The translations under genes were made by a program, and so were the position numbers. Below, in pieces: positions 43,560 through 52,432 of a stretch of 64,000 bases of DNA (within the stretch, counting starts at the first letter, position 1; each line of letters begins with the position of its first letter). The notes beneath the pieces are model-generated. The model made no database searches, was not told the origin of the DNA, and was given only the letters and a program-made list of their open reading frames with translations. Origin of the DNA: Nocardioides halotolerans DSM 19273 (GTDB lineage: Bacteria; Actinomycetota; Actinomycetes; Propionibacteriales; Nocardioidaceae); contig NZ_KE383926.1 of assembly GCF_000422805.1 (NCBI RefSeq), forward strand, positions 13,399 through 77,398. Direction: 5' to 3'.

Positions 43560-44323
43560 GTGACGACGAGCTCGTCGGCTGTGCGCTCGAGGACGGGGTG
43601 GCGTGGCTGACCCTGCGAGACCCGAAGCGGCGCAACGCGATCTCGGAGGCGATGGGCGCAGAGCTGGCAGTCGCGTGCGAGCGGATCGACGCGGACGCCA
43701 CCATCGGGGCGGCGGTGCTGCGCGGCGCCGGCGGCTACTTCTGCAGCGGTGGAGACCTGCGCCTGCTGGCCACTGCTTCGGCCGACCCGACGAGCGACGA
43801 GGGCATGACAGCGCTCTCGACGATCTACGCGGGGTTCGTCCGGTTCCTCGAGCTGGCCGTGCCGACGGTCGCCCTGGTCGAGGGCGGTGCTGTCGGCGCC
43901 GGCATGAACCTCGCCGCGGCGGCCGACGTCCTCGTCGTCACGGAGGACGCCGTCCTCGACAGCGGCTTCCTCACGCGCGCGGTCCATCCCGGCGGTGGTC
44001 ACCTCGCACTCATGCACCGGTTCCTTTCGGTTCAGGACACGATGGCCTTCTCGGTCCTGGGCGCGCCGCTCACGGGCATGCAGGCGGCAGCGCGCGGGCT
44101 CGCCTGGGCCGCCGTTCCGCAGGCCGCGATCGTGGAGACCGTGCGCCGGCTGGTGCGCGGCGCCGGAGCCGACCCGGACCTGGCTCGGCTGACCAAGAGG
44201 TCGGCGCGTCGTGAGCTCGGCCCGCCCGGCGTCGACCTCGCCACGGCGCTCGAGCTGGAGCGTGCTCCCCAGATGTGGTCGCTAGCCCGCAAGGGAGCCG
44301 AGGGCTGGGGTCCTCGACGATGA
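43556..44323 (+). CDS. crotonase-family protein without the usual glutamates
   Basis: 255 residues. WLTLRDPKRRNAISEAMGAE (about 16-35) and GAGGYFCSGGDLRLL (about 58-72, oxyanion region) place it in the enoyl-CoA hydratase/isomerase family. At the two positions of the hydratase catalytic Glu it reads GAGMNLAAAADV and RAVHPGGGHLAL, without Glu, so it is probably not a standard hydratase; isomerase or C-C bond cleavage are options. Overlaps both neighbours by 4 bp. Confidence 0.78.
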   Translation: MSDDELVGCALEDGVAWLTLRDPKRRNAISEAMGAELAVACERIDADATIGAAVLRGAGGYFCSGGDLRLLATASADPTSDEGMTALSTIYAGFVRFLELAVPTVALVEGGAVGAGMNLAAAADVLVVTEDAVLDSGFLTRAVHPGGGHLALMHRFLSVQDTMAFSVLGAPLTGMQAAARGLAWAAVPQAAIVETVRRLVRGAGADPDLARLTKRSARRELGPPGVDLATALELERAPQMWSLARKGAEGWGPRR

Positions 44324-45279
44324 CGCTCGAGCCCCGGCAGGTGACGGTCGCGCAGGTCGAGGCGCTGGCCGAGCACCTCAGCGCGTGGGGCCGGTGGGGC
44401 GAGGACGACGAGTCGGGCGCCGTCAACGAGGTGACCCCCGGGCACGTCAGGGCCGCGGCCGGGCTGGTGCGGCGCGGGGCGGTGTTCTCGCTCTCCCTGC
44501 CGCTGGACCGACGCGGTCCTCAGGGCGCCGGCAGCGGTCGCGCCAACCCCGAGCACCTCATGGTCCGCGACGGCGGCGACATCGCCGCCTCGTCGCGCGG
44601 CATGGCGGGCACCGACTACACCGACGACGTCCTGCACACGCCGCTCCAGGCTGCCACTCACTGGGACGCGCTCTGCCACTGCTTCTACCGCGGTCGCACC
44701 TGGAACGGTCGCGACACCGGCTCGGTTGCGAGCAGCGGGGCGCGCGCCACTGACATCACCCGCCTCGGCCACCGCGCGGTCGGCCGCGGCGTGTTGCTCG
44801 ACGTGCCACGCTGGCTGGGCCGAGCGTGGCTCGAGCCAGGAGAGGCGATCCAGGCAGAGCATCTCGAGGCCTGCGCCGCCGCCCAGGGCGTGGACGTCAC
44901 GCTCGGCGACTTCGTCCTGGTCCGCACGGGTCAGATGGAGCAGTGCCGCGACCGCGGCGAGTGGGGGACCTACGCCGCCGGGCCGGCGCCCGGGTTGGGC
45001 GTGTCCGCAGCGACCTTCCTGTGTGAGCGTGGGGTGGTCGGTGTCTCGACCGACACGTGGGGCGTCGAGGCGATCCCGTACGAGACCGGTGGCCTGGCCG
45101 CGCCGTTGCACGTCGTGCTGTCGATCCACGCCGGGATCCACCTCGGCGAGATGTGGGACCTGGCCGAGCTGGCCGCGGACTGCGCCACGGACCGGGTCTT
45201 CGAGTTCCTGCTGGTGGCGCCCCCGCTGCGCGTCACCGGCGCCGTGGGCGCCCCGGTGCACCCGGTGGCCATCAAGTAG
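44320..45279 (+). CDS. cyclase-family (kynurenine-formamidase-like) metal hydrolase
   Basis: 319 residues. The metal-binding motif appears as ATHWDALCHCFYRG (about 112-125, equivalent to HxGTHxDxPxH), with further family pieces in TDITRLGHRAVGRGVLLDVP, LGDFVLVRTGQ and SIHAGIHLGEMWDLAELA near the C-terminus. Such enzymes hydrolyse amides, lactones or cyclic esters. In this operon a ring-opening or lactone-hydrolysing role is an inference. ATG overlaps the crotonase stop. Confidence 0.78.
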   Translation: MTLEPRQVTVAQVEALAEHLSAWGRWGEDDESGAVNEVTPGHVRAAAGLVRRGAVFSLSLPLDRRGPQGAGSGRANPEHLMVRDGGDIAASSRGMAGTDYTDDVLHTPLQAATHWDALCHCFYRGRTWNGRDTGSVASSGARATDITRLGHRAVGRGVLLDVPRWLGRAWLEPGEAIQAEHLEACAAAQGVDVTLGDFVLVRTGQMEQCRDRGEWGTYAAGPAPGLGVSAATFLCERGVVGVSTDTWGVEAIPYETGGLAAPLHVVLSIHAGIHLGEMWDLAELAADCATDRVFEFLLVAPPLRVTGAVGAPVHPVAIK

Positions 45280-45291
45280 AGAGAGACGCGC

Positions 45292-45747
45292 ATGGGCAGC
45301 AACCTGCGAGGAAGCATCGTCATGGACGGGGCGGAGGTGTCGAACCTCGTCCACGAGTGCCGGACCGCGACGGTGGCCACGATCGGCCGCGACGGCCTGC
45401 CGCATCTCACAGCGCTGTGGTTCGCGATCGAGGACGAGCGAGTCGTGTTCCTCACCAAGACGCGTTCGCAGAAGGTTGCCAATCTTCGCCGCGACCCACG
45501 CCTCAGCGTGCTGATGGAGGCCGGGACGGAGTACGACCAGCTCCGCGGCGCTGTCCTCGAAGGATCGGCGACGCTCGACGAGGACCCCGGACGCCTGCGC
45601 CAGGTGGCGGTGGCGATCCGGCACCGCTACGCAGAGGCCGACGTGGCCGAGGACGTGGAGTCCTCGATCCGCAAGCGGGTCGCCATCTCCGTGGAGGTCG
45701 CACGGGTCAGGTCGTGGGACCACCGCAAGATCGGAGCGTCCCGATGA
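45292..45747 (+). CDS. PPOX-class (pyridoxamine-phosphate-oxidase-fold) F420/flavin-binding protein
   Basis: 151 residues, split-barrel fold. ATVATIGRDGLPHLTALWFA (about 26-45), VVFLTKTRSQKVANLRRDPR (about 50-69) and LSVLMEAGTEYDQLRGAVLEG are typical of the Rv1155-like F420-dependent group. It lies 12 bp after the cyclase-like gene. In this context it probably reduces an unsaturated intermediate or supports the luciferase-like proteins; cofactor choice is inferred. Confidence 0.78.
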   Translation: MGSNLRGSIVMDGAEVSNLVHECRTATVATIGRDGLPHLTALWFAIEDERVVFLTKTRSQKVANLRRDPRLSVLMEAGTEYDQLRGAVLEGSATLDEDPGRLRQVAVAIRHRYAEADVAEDVESSIRKRVAISVEVARVRSWDHRKIGASR

Positions 45748-46487
45748 AGCGGATGTCGCGGTTCCTGCCCTCGCAGCTGGTTTCACGGTCCGACGCGGAC
45801 CACCACTACGAGCAGCTGCACCACCGGTTCGCGATGCGCATGTTCCGCGAGCACGCGCCGAGCGTGGCCCGTTACGCCACCAACCACGCGGTGGCCCGAC
45901 GCGACCTGACAGGCGGCTTCGGCGCGGCACCGACGTCGTGGCGGTTTGTGATCCTCGAGTTCGACGACGCGCCGGCGGGTGACGACACAGGGGGGAAGGA
46001 GTGGCTTCCGGGATGGGCGGAGACCACGATCGTCGACGACCACACGAACTTCCTGCGCGAGGTGCGCCCCTTCGAGGTGACGCCGACGGTTCTCGTGGAC
46101 CGCCGCGGCGGCCAGCTCAGCACGGCGAAGTTCCTCCTCGAGGTCGAGGCAGAGGACGAAGCCGACCCCGCCCCAGCCCGGGCGAGGCTGGGTGAGCTCT
46201 CCGCGGCGCTCTCCGCCGCCCCGGTTTTCGGGCTTCGTCTCGTGACCCGCAACGACGTGGTCCGCGAGGCGGCGATGGACCCCGTGCGCGAGCCGGGCCA
46301 GGCATACGCCGGCGCGTTCCTGCAGCGTACGACGATGATTGCGTTCGTCGAGGTCTACACCGACCATCCCGACCACGGTGCCGAGCTGTTGGCCGGTCCC
46401 GACGTCGCGCCCCTGCTGCGTCGGCAGCCGGGGGTGCGGATCGCGGTGCACCGGGTGGACGAGCTGGTCGGCGTCGACCGTGGCTGA
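45744..46487 (+). CDS. EthD-like dimeric alpha-beta barrel protein
   Basis: 247 residues, tentatively a double EthD-like/dimeric alpha-beta-barrel protein. The N-terminus RSDADHHYEQLHHRFAMRMF with HAPSVARYATNHAV resembles the EthD pattern of a His-rich helix followed by a Tyr/Asn strand; a second half (FLQRTTMIAFVEVYTDHPDH) looks like a repeat. EthD proteins often accompany oxygenases and act on reactive intermediates. ATG overlaps the previous stop (ATGA). Confidence 0.55.
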   Translation: MKRMSRFLPSQLVSRSDADHHYEQLHHRFAMRMFREHAPSVARYATNHAVARRDLTGGFGAAPTSWRFVILEFDDAPAGDDTGGKEWLPGWAETTIVDDHTNFLREVRPFEVTPTVLVDRRGGQLSTAKFLLEVEAEDEADPAPARARLGELSAALSAAPVFGLRLVTRNDVVREAAMDPVREPGQAYAGAFLQRTTMIAFVEVYTDHPDHGAELLAGPDVAPLLRRQPGVRIAVHRVDELVGVDRG

Positions 46488-47511
46488 GGGGCTGGCCCAC
46501 GGGCTCCTCTACAACACCCAGGACCCGCCCGGCGGTGCCCGGCTGGTGGAGCGTTGGGCGGAGCTGCTCGACCTTGCGGTGGTGGCCGAGGAGTGTGGTT
46601 TCGCGTCGGTCCACGTGCCCGAGCACCACGGCCGCGACGACGGCTACCTCCCGCAACCCCTCGTCGCGTGCGCAGCCCTGGCCGCCCGCACACGCCGGAT
46701 CAAGGTCGGCACCGCCGTCACGGTCGGGCCGCTCCGACACCCGCTCCACCTCGCGGAGGAGGCGCTCGTCGTCGACGTGCTCTCTGGAGGCCGGCTCGTC
46801 CTGGCCGTCGGCCTCGGCAACCTCCGCGGGGAGTACGACGCGTTCGGTGTGCTGTTCGAGGATCTCGGTGGCCGGTTCGACGAGTTCCTGGGCGTGCTGC
46901 TTCCCGCGCTGGGCGGCGACCGGGTCACGATGCACGGCAGGCACTACGTCGTGCCGGGCGTCCTCGCCCGACCCAGGGCCGTGCAGCGACCGCGTCCCGA
47001 GACCTGGGTCGGGTCGATGTCACCCGCGGGGGTCCGGCGGGCCGGTCGGTTGGGCGTGCCGCTGCTGCTCGACCCGCTGAACACCATCGCCGACCTGGAG
47101 CCGCTCGTGGCGACCTACCGGGAGGCCGCTGCGGCAGCAGGGCAGCCCGCGCGGGTGAAGCTGATGCGCTGGGGCTGGGTGGGCGACGACGTCGACGCAG
47201 ACTGGTGGCCGCACGTCCGGCAGGCGCTGTGGGGCTACCTCGTCGACGTGCCGCGCATCGATCGTGGACGGCACCCGGCCCTGCGGGGCGCCACCTCGGC
47301 CGACGAGCTCGACCTGGCCGCGGTGAGCGAGGACCGCCTGCTCGTGGGAGACGCCGCCACCGTCTCCCGGCTGGCCGCCGAGTGGTGCCATCGGCTCGGC
47401 GCCGACCACCTGGTGGTCAAGCTCCAGGGCGCCACCGGGCCGTGGGGTGACCCGCTGGCCGCGGCGGTTCGCCGGTACGCCGAGGTCATCGCCCGCACCG
47501 CTGCCCCTTGA
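46480..47511 (+). CDS. luciferase-like flavin-dependent oxidoreductase
   Basis: 343 residues, bacterial luciferase/LLM fold. FASVHVPEHHGRDDGYLPQP (about 43-62), IKVGTAVTVGPLRHPLHLAE (about 76-95), VDVLSGGRLVLAVGLG (about 101-116) and ETWVGSMSPAGVRRAGRLGV are the usual landmarks. The enzymes use reduced flavin or F420; oxygenase versus F420 reductase cannot be told apart here. GTG overlaps the previous gene. Its stop codon is part of TTGACT, the putative -35 of the next unit. Confidence 0.82.
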   Translation: MAEGLAHGLLYNTQDPPGGARLVERWAELLDLAVVAEECGFASVHVPEHHGRDDGYLPQPLVACAALAARTRRIKVGTAVTVGPLRHPLHLAEEALVVDVLSGGRLVLAVGLGNLRGEYDAFGVLFEDLGGRFDEFLGVLLPALGGDRVTMHGRHYVVPGVLARPRAVQRPRPETWVGSMSPAGVRRAGRLGVPLLLDPLNTIADLEPLVATYREAAAAAGQPARVKLMRWGWVGDDVDADWWPHVRQALWGYLVDVPRIDRGRHPALRGATSADELDLAAVSEDRLLVGDAATVSRLAAEWCHRLGADHLVVKLQGATGPWGDPLAAAVRRYAEVIARTAAP

Positions 47512-47536
47512 CTCCTGCCGGTCGGGGCGGGAAGAT
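47508..47536 (+). promoter_or_regulatory. promoter of the EthD operon
   Basis: TTGACT (47508-47513), 17-bp spacer, GAAGAT (47531-47536). The -35 overlaps the stop codon of the preceding gene, and the GAGCGCTC operator overlaps and follows the -10. Confidence 0.5.
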
Positions 47537-47550
47537 CGAGCGCTCGCTAC
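47533..47550. promoter_or_regulatory. GAGCGCTC-type operator 2
   Basis: AGATCGAGCGCTCGCTAC; the inner ten bases CGAGCGCTCG are perfectly palindromic. It lies 15 bp before the EthD gene ATG, at the same place relative to the promoter as operator 1. Confidence 0.65.
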
Positions 47551-47565
47551 AGGAGGTCGGATCGC

Positions 47566-47874
47566 ATGGCGAAGATCGTGGCGCTGGTCAAGCGCAAGGA
47601 CGGAATGACCTACGCGGAGTTCGTGAGCTACTGGCAGGACCACCACGCTCACGTGGTCTCGCGTCTGCCGGGGCTGCGCCGGTACGTGCAGAACCCGGCC
47701 CGGGAGGGCCACCAGTGGCTCTACGACGGCATGGCCGAGCTCTGGTTCGACGACGTCGACGCCATCCGCACTGCCTTCCGCAGCACCGAGTCGGACGACG
47801 TTCGAGCCGACGAGCCCAACTTCGTCGACACGATCGACTGGTTCATCGCCGACGAGCACCCGGTCATCGCGTGA
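47566..47874 (+). CDS. EthD-domain protein
   Basis: 102 residues, one EthD domain. MAKIVALVKRKDGMTYAEFV, SYWQDHHAHVVSRLPGLRRYV and AELWFDDVDAIRTAF are the family pattern (YWxxxHaxxv...p.lrrYv). Named after a protein needed for ethyl tert-butyl ether degradation; often adjacent to monooxygenases or decyclising enzymes, possibly acting on reactive oxygenated products. AGGAGG precedes the ATG; first gene of a unit with operator 2; its stop overlaps the next gene. Confidence 0.85.
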   Translation: MAKIVALVKRKDGMTYAEFVSYWQDHHAHVVSRLPGLRRYVQNPAREGHQWLYDGMAELWFDDVDAIRTAFRSTESDDVRADEPNFVDTIDWFIADEHPVIA

Positions 47875-48800
47875 CGGCAGGCGCGTCGGGGCTGGTGGTC
47901 GGTGTCCAGCTGGCCCACTACGGCGCGCCGCTGGAGGAGATCGGCATCGACGCGATGGTCGACGAGATCGTCGCGTCCGGCCTCGGCGGCATCTGGGTGA
48001 GTGACCACGTGGTCCTCGTCGAGGACTCCGCCTCCTCCTACCCCTACGAACCGGAAGGCTCCTACGGGTTCCCTGCCGGGACGCCCTGGTTGGAGGCGTT
48101 CATCACCCTCGCGGCCGTGGCGGTCCGAACGGAGGGCCTCGAGCTCGGCACATCGGTGTGCGTCCTTCCCCAGCGTGACCCGGTCCTGCTCGCGAAGCAG
48201 TGCGCCAGCCTCGACCAGATCTCCGGCGGGCGGCTGCGGCTCGGGGTGGGCACGGGCTGGCTGCGCGAGGAGTTCGCGGCGCTCGGGGCGCCGTTCGCGG
48301 GTCGCGGCGCGAGGGCCGACGCCTGGCTGCGGCTGCTCCGTGCGTGCTGGTCCGGCGCGCCCGAGGCGGGGGAGTACGGCGAGCGCACTCTCCCTGCCGG
48401 CGTCCGGTGCGAGCCGCGGCCGGTGCACGGCCAGGTCCCGGTGCTGGTCGGCGGGAACAGCCCGGCTGCGCTGGCCCGGGTGGCGCGCGCGGGGGACGGC
48501 TGGCTCGGTGCGGTACCCCGGGCAGGACTGCCTCTCGCCGACCTGACGCGGATGGTCGCGACGATCGGTCGTGAGTGTGAGTCGGTGGGGCGCGACCCCG
48601 ACGAGGTGGAGCTGTCGCTCCGTCTCGCTCCCCGGATGTCCGAGCTCGGCACCGATGCGTTCACAGAGCTGCTTGCGTCGTACGTCGGGGCCGGCGTGCG
48701 GCGCATCACCATCGACCTCGCCTGGCACAGTCTGGAGGCGGGACGCGAGCGGCTCGGCCGGCTGGCCGCGTCGGTGGCCGCGCTGGGCGTGAGCGCATGA
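47871..48800 (+). CDS. luciferase-like, probably F420-dependent oxidoreductase
   Basis: 309 residues. GGIWVSDHVVLVEDSASSYP (about 37-56), LELGTSVCVLPQRDPVLLAK (about 87-106), ISGGRLRLGVGTGWLREEFA (about 114-133) and VPVLVGGNSPAALARVARAG fit the subgroup usually annotated as F420-dependent oxidoreductases. Second LLM gene of the region. The GTG at 47871 overlaps the EthD stop (GTGA). Confidence 0.82.
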   Translation: MTAGASGLVVGVQLAHYGAPLEEIGIDAMVDEIVASGLGGIWVSDHVVLVEDSASSYPYEPEGSYGFPAGTPWLEAFITLAAVAVRTEGLELGTSVCVLPQRDPVLLAKQCASLDQISGGRLRLGVGTGWLREEFAALGAPFAGRGARADAWLRLLRACWSGAPEAGEYGERTLPAGVRCEPRPVHGQVPVLVGGNSPAALARVARAGDGWLGAVPRAGLPLADLTRMVATIGRECESVGRDPDEVELSLRLAPRMSELGTDAFTELLASYVGAGVRRITIDLAWHSLEAGRERLGRLAASVAALGVSA

Positions 48801-49738
48801 CTCGTATGGTCGCGACCGCGGCGGTGTCGCGCGGCACCTACGACGAGGCGCTGGAGTGGGTCGGGCGGACGCTCGGTCCGATGCCGTGCCCCACGCGCGT
48901 CGACCCCGCGAACGTCCGCCTGTTCGCCGCGCTCACCCGCGACCCGGACCCTCGCTGGTGGCGCGAGGGGTGGGACGACGGCGAGGTGGAGGTGCCGCCC
49001 GGCCTCCTCATGTCGTACGCGCTACCACCGCCCTGGCACCCGCAGGAGCCGGACCTGCGTCCGCTGTGGGCGCAGGTGCCGCTGCCGGGGCCGACGCTGA
49101 TCAACGTCAGCACCGTCACCGACCATCCTCGAGCGCTCCACACCGGGCGCCGGCTGACCGTGCGGGAGACCGTGGTGTCGGTGTCGCCGCTGCGGCACAC
49201 GCGGCTGGGAGCCGGCCACTTCGTCACGACCACGATGGAGTTCGAGGACGAAGGCGTCCTGGTCGCGCGGCACGAGAACGTGATGCTTCGCTACACCTTC
49301 GCGGAGGCCGGCCGCACCCAACCGGCGGGTCGGGCCGCCGCCTTGGACAGCGCCGTCGTCGAGGTGTCGATCCCGGTCACGCTCGAGCTCTGCGTGCTCG
49401 ACGTGGCCTCGACCCAGGACCTGTTTCCTGGTCACTACGACCGCGGGTACGCCCAGCGGCAGCGGGTCGGTGGGGTGTTCCTCAACACGATGTTCTTCCA
49501 CGGCCTCGCCGACCAGCTCGCTCTGCGCGCCGCCGGTCGGGGCCATCGGGTGCTGCGCCGGGAGCTGAAGATGCGCGGCTCGGCGGTCGAGGGCGACACC
49601 GTCGAGGCCAGTGCAGGCGCGCCGCACCACCACGGTGGACACGTCGTCGTGGACGTGGAGATCAGGGCGTCGGGCCGGACTGCCGCAACAGCTGAGGTTC
49701 GGCTGTCACCGACCAGCGCGAGCGAGGGGGCCCCGTGA
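48797..49738 (+). CDS. MaoC-like double hot-dog protein (FAS1-type dehydratase domain)
   Basis: 313 residues. GPTLINVSTVTDHPRALHTG in the first half and TQDLFPGHYDRGYAQRQRVG followed by GVFLNTMFFHGLADQLALRA in the second half resemble the paired hot-dog domains of MaoC-type hydratases/dehydratases and FAS1-like dehydratases. Likely hydration of an enoyl-CoA, substituting for the atypical crotonase upstream. ATG overlaps the previous gene. Confidence 0.62.
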   Translation: MTRMVATAAVSRGTYDEALEWVGRTLGPMPCPTRVDPANVRLFAALTRDPDPRWWREGWDDGEVEVPPGLLMSYALPPPWHPQEPDLRPLWAQVPLPGPTLINVSTVTDHPRALHTGRRLTVRETVVSVSPLRHTRLGAGHFVTTTMEFEDEGVLVARHENVMLRYTFAEAGRTQPAGRAAALDSAVVEVSIPVTLELCVLDVASTQDLFPGHYDRGYAQRQRVGGVFLNTMFFHGLADQLALRAAGRGHRVLRRELKMRGSAVEGDTVEASAGAPHHHGGHVVVDVEIRASGRTAATAEVRLSPTSASEGAP

Positions 49739-50769
49739 GCGAGGCCAGGAGGAACCGCCTCGCCGAGCTGCCCGCGGTGGAGCAGGTCCGCGACGGCACG
49801 TGGGTGGTGCCCGTGCCGATCCCGGACAACCCCCTGCACTACGTCCTCAGCTACGTGCTCGAGGCGGACGGCGGCCTCGTGCTGGTCGACGTCGGGTGGA
49901 ACGATCCTGGCTCGTTCGAGGCGCTCGGCGCGGGGCTCGGGGAGATCGGGGCGTCCGTGGCCGACGTGCGCGGGATGGTCGTGACGCACATCCACCCCGA
50001 CCACTACGGGCTGGCCGGGCGGGTCCGCGAGGTCTCCGGCGCGTGGATCGCCCTGCACGGTCTCGACGCGTCCCAGATCACCGGCCGCTACTCCAAGATC
50101 GAACGGCTCATCGAGGACAACGTGCTCTGGCTGACCGGCGCGGGCGCTCCGGCCGAGGACGTCGAGGTGCTGTGCGACGCAGGCGCGGAGCTGCAGCGCT
50201 ACGTGATGGTGGCCCACCCGGATCGGGTCCTCTCGGACGGGGACCGCATCGAGCTCGGCGGGGGGCGCGCCCTCGACGTCGTCCACACCCCCGGCCACAC
50301 CGTCGGGCACGTCTGCCTGTACGACGCGCCGGCGCGGCTCCTCTTCAGTGGCGACCACGTGCTGCCGCGCATCTCGCCGAACGTCGGGTTCCATCCGCTC
50401 TCGAGCGCCGACCCGCTGGCGGACTTCCTCGCGTCGCTGCGCAAGGTGGGGGCGCTCGGCAGCGAGCTCGCACTCCCTGGACACGAGTGGCGCTTCGACG
50501 ACGTGCCGGCGCGGACGCGCGAGCTCGCCGAGCATCATGAGGCGCGGTTGGCCGAGGTGCTCGTGCTGCTGGCTCGCGGCGCTTGCACCAGCTGGGAGGT
50601 CGCTCAACGGTTGATCTGGTCACGGCCGTTCGACTCACTGGCCCCGGTGACCCGGAGAGCTGCGCTCAGCGAGGCGATGGCCCACTTGGTGCATCTCCGC
50701 ACCCGCGGTGAGGTGCGCTGCGAGCCCGGACCCCCGGATCTCTGGCTCGTCGGCCGAACGGGGTCTTGA
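49735..50769 (+). CDS. metallo-beta-lactamase-fold hydrolase
   Basis: 344 residues. The metal motif VVTHIHPDHYGLAGRV (about 82-97, HxHxDH) is complete, with further ligands in DVVHTPGHTVGHVCLY (about 181-196), FSGDHVLPR and LALPGHEWRF. A winged-helix-like C-terminal region (LARGACTSWEVAQRLIWSRP) follows, as in many LACTB2-like thioesterase/hydrolase proteins. Probably hydrolyses a CoA thioester or lactone of the pathway. GTG overlaps the previous stop; last gene of this unit. Confidence 0.85.
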   Translation: MSEARRNRLAELPAVEQVRDGTWVVPVPIPDNPLHYVLSYVLEADGGLVLVDVGWNDPGSFEALGAGLGEIGASVADVRGMVVTHIHPDHYGLAGRVREVSGAWIALHGLDASQITGRYSKIERLIEDNVLWLTGAGAPAEDVEVLCDAGAELQRYVMVAHPDRVLSDGDRIELGGGRALDVVHTPGHTVGHVCLYDAPARLLFSGDHVLPRISPNVGFHPLSSADPLADFLASLRKVGALGSELALPGHEWRFDDVPARTRELAEHHEARLAEVLVLLARGACTSWEVAQRLIWSRPFDSLAPVTRRAALSEAMAHLVHLRTRGEVRCEPGPPDLWLVGRTGS

Positions 50770-50794
50770 CAGTCCACCCGTGCGGGGCCAGATT
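50766..50794 (+). promoter_or_regulatory. promoter of the acyl-CoA synthetase/thiolase unit
   Basis: TTGACA (50766-50771), 17-bp spacer, CAGATT (50789-50794). The stop codon of the metallo-hydrolase gene is inside the -35. Operator 3 follows the -10 immediately. Confidence 0.55.
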
Positions 50795-50812
50795 GGATGG
50801 AGCGCTCGATTC
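50795..50812. promoter_or_regulatory. GAGCGCTC-type operator 3
   Basis: GGATGGAGCGCTCGATTC. Its last 15 bases are identical to those of operator 1 (TGGAGCGCTCGATTC), and the match continues two bases further (AG). It lies between the -10 and the ribosome binding site GAGGGAGG of the next gene. Confidence 0.7.
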
Positions 50813-50830
50813 AGTCATGAGGGAGGGAAC

Positions 50831-52432
50831 GTGATCGTCACCGAGACGGAGGCGATGGCGCACAGCGTCGGCTCGCTGCTCCGCGCGCAGGCATCGGCTC
50901 ACCCGGACCGTGCCCTCGTCGTCGCACCCGATGGCTCCCGGATCTCCTACAGAGAGGTCGACGAGGCTTCCGACCGCCTCGCGCTGGCCTTGCGCGAGCA
51001 GGGCATCGGCGCCGGTGACCACGTCGCGATGATGTTGACCAACGAGCTGCCGATCCTGCTGACCTGGTGCGCGCTGGCCAAGCTCGGCGCCGTCGAGGTG
51101 CCGCTCAACACGTCGTTCAAGGGCATGAGCCTGGAGTACCTCCTGCAGCACAGCGACGTCTCCATGGTCATCGTGGAGGAGCAGTACGCGGACCGGTTCG
51201 ATCGGTTCGCGGGCACGGTGCCGGGGTTGCGCAGCGCGGTCGTGGTCCGCCCCGAGGTGCCGTCCGGCGGCTCCGGTGCCGAGCTGCCATGGCCGACCAC
51301 GGAGTTCGCGGACCTCGTCGCCCGCCCGGCGGACGAGCCGCTGGAGATCGTGGCGGGCCCGGACGACCTGCTGGCGATCCTCTACACCAGCGGCACGACC
51401 GGCCATCCCAAGGGCGTCATGGAGAGCCATCGCTGCGCGATCCACTGGGGGCTCAACTACCGGCGCTACATGGCGGTCGACCCGGACGACGTCAACCTCC
51501 TCTTCTCGCCGCTGCACCACGCGATGTCGCAGTTCCTCGGGGTGATGCCCGCACTGCTGAGCGGCAGCGCGGTCGCGGTCGTCAACGGTTTCAGCGCGAG
51601 CGGCTTCTGGGAGGTGTGCCGCACGACGGGCGCCACGCTCTTCAACTTCACCGGCGGAGTGCTGTCCTTCCTGTGGAAGCAGCCCGAGCGTCCCGACGAC
51701 TCTGCCAACCCCGTGCTCCGGGCCCTCGGCGTGCCGATCCCCGACGACCTCTACCCCGGATTCGAATCTCGCTTCGGGCTCTCCCTCCTGCCGTGCTTCG
51801 GCACCAGCGAGAGCAACGTCGTCTGTTACAGCACCCCGGGGGAGGTTCGCCGCGGCAGTAGCGGCCGGCCCGTCGATGAGTTCGTCGTGGACGTCGTCGA
51901 CGACGACGGCCACCCGGTGCCGCGCGGCACCAAGGGCGAGATCGTGACCCGTCCGAAGAAGCCTGACAGCATGATGCGGGGCTACTACAAGCAGCCCGAG
52001 CTGACGGCCAAGGTGCTGCGCGACCTCTGGTACCACACCGGGGACATGGGCTACGTCGACGACGACGGCTATCTCTTCTTCGTCGACCGCCGCAAGGACG
52101 CGATCCGCCGCCGAGGGGAGAACATCTCCTCCTTCGAGATCGAGCGCGTCGTCAACGCGCACCCAGCAGTGCTCGAGTCGGTCGCGGTGGGCGTCGCCTC
52201 CGAGCACGGCGAGGAGGAGGTGAAGCTGGCCGTCGTGCCGATGGCCGGCGCCGACCTCACGGTCCACGAGCTCTGGGACTACTGCGACCGCGAGCTGCCT
52301 GCCTTCATGGTGCCGCGCTACCTCGAGCTGCGTGAGAGCCTCCCGAAGACCCCCACGGAAAGGGTGATGAAGTACGTGATCCGCGACGAAGGTGTGCACG
52401 AGGGCGTGGTGGACCGGGTGAGCGACCGATGA
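50831..52432 (+). CDS. acyl-CoA synthetase (AMP-forming), FadD/CaiC-like
   Basis: 533 residues. ILYTSGTTGHPKGVMESHR (about 178-196) is the AMP-binding loop; LPCFGTSESNVVCYST, GYYKQPELTAK, WYHTGDMGYVDDDGYLFFVD (about 400-419) and RRKDAIRRRGENISSFEIE follow. At the A10 catalytic-Lys motif it reads KTPTERVMKY, with Arg where TGK is usual; the following Lys may serve. It likely activates a carboxylic acid substrate for the pathway. GTG at 50831 with GAGGGAGG upstream; ATG at 50855 is an alternative. Confidence 0.85.
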   Translation: MIVTETEAMAHSVGSLLRAQASAHPDRALVVAPDGSRISYREVDEASDRLALALREQGIGAGDHVAMMLTNELPILLTWCALAKLGAVEVPLNTSFKGMSLEYLLQHSDVSMVIVEEQYADRFDRFAGTVPGLRSAVVVRPEVPSGGSGAELPWPTTEFADLVARPADEPLEIVAGPDDLLAILYTSGTTGHPKGVMESHRCAIHWGLNYRRYMAVDPDDVNLLFSPLHHAMSQFLGVMPALLSGSAVAVVNGFSASGFWEVCRTTGATLFNFTGGVLSFLWKQPERPDDSANPVLRALGVPIPDDLYPGFESRFGLSLLPCFGTSESNVVCYSTPGEVRRGSSGRPVDEFVVDVVDDDGHPVPRGTKGEIVTRPKKPDSMMRGYYKQPELTAKVLRDLWYHTGDMGYVDDDGYLFFVDRRKDAIRRRGENISSFEIERVVNAHPAVLESVAVGVASEHGEEEVKLAVVPMAGADLTVHELWDYCDRELPAFMVPRYLELRESLPKTPTERVMKYVIRDEGVHEGVVDRVSDR

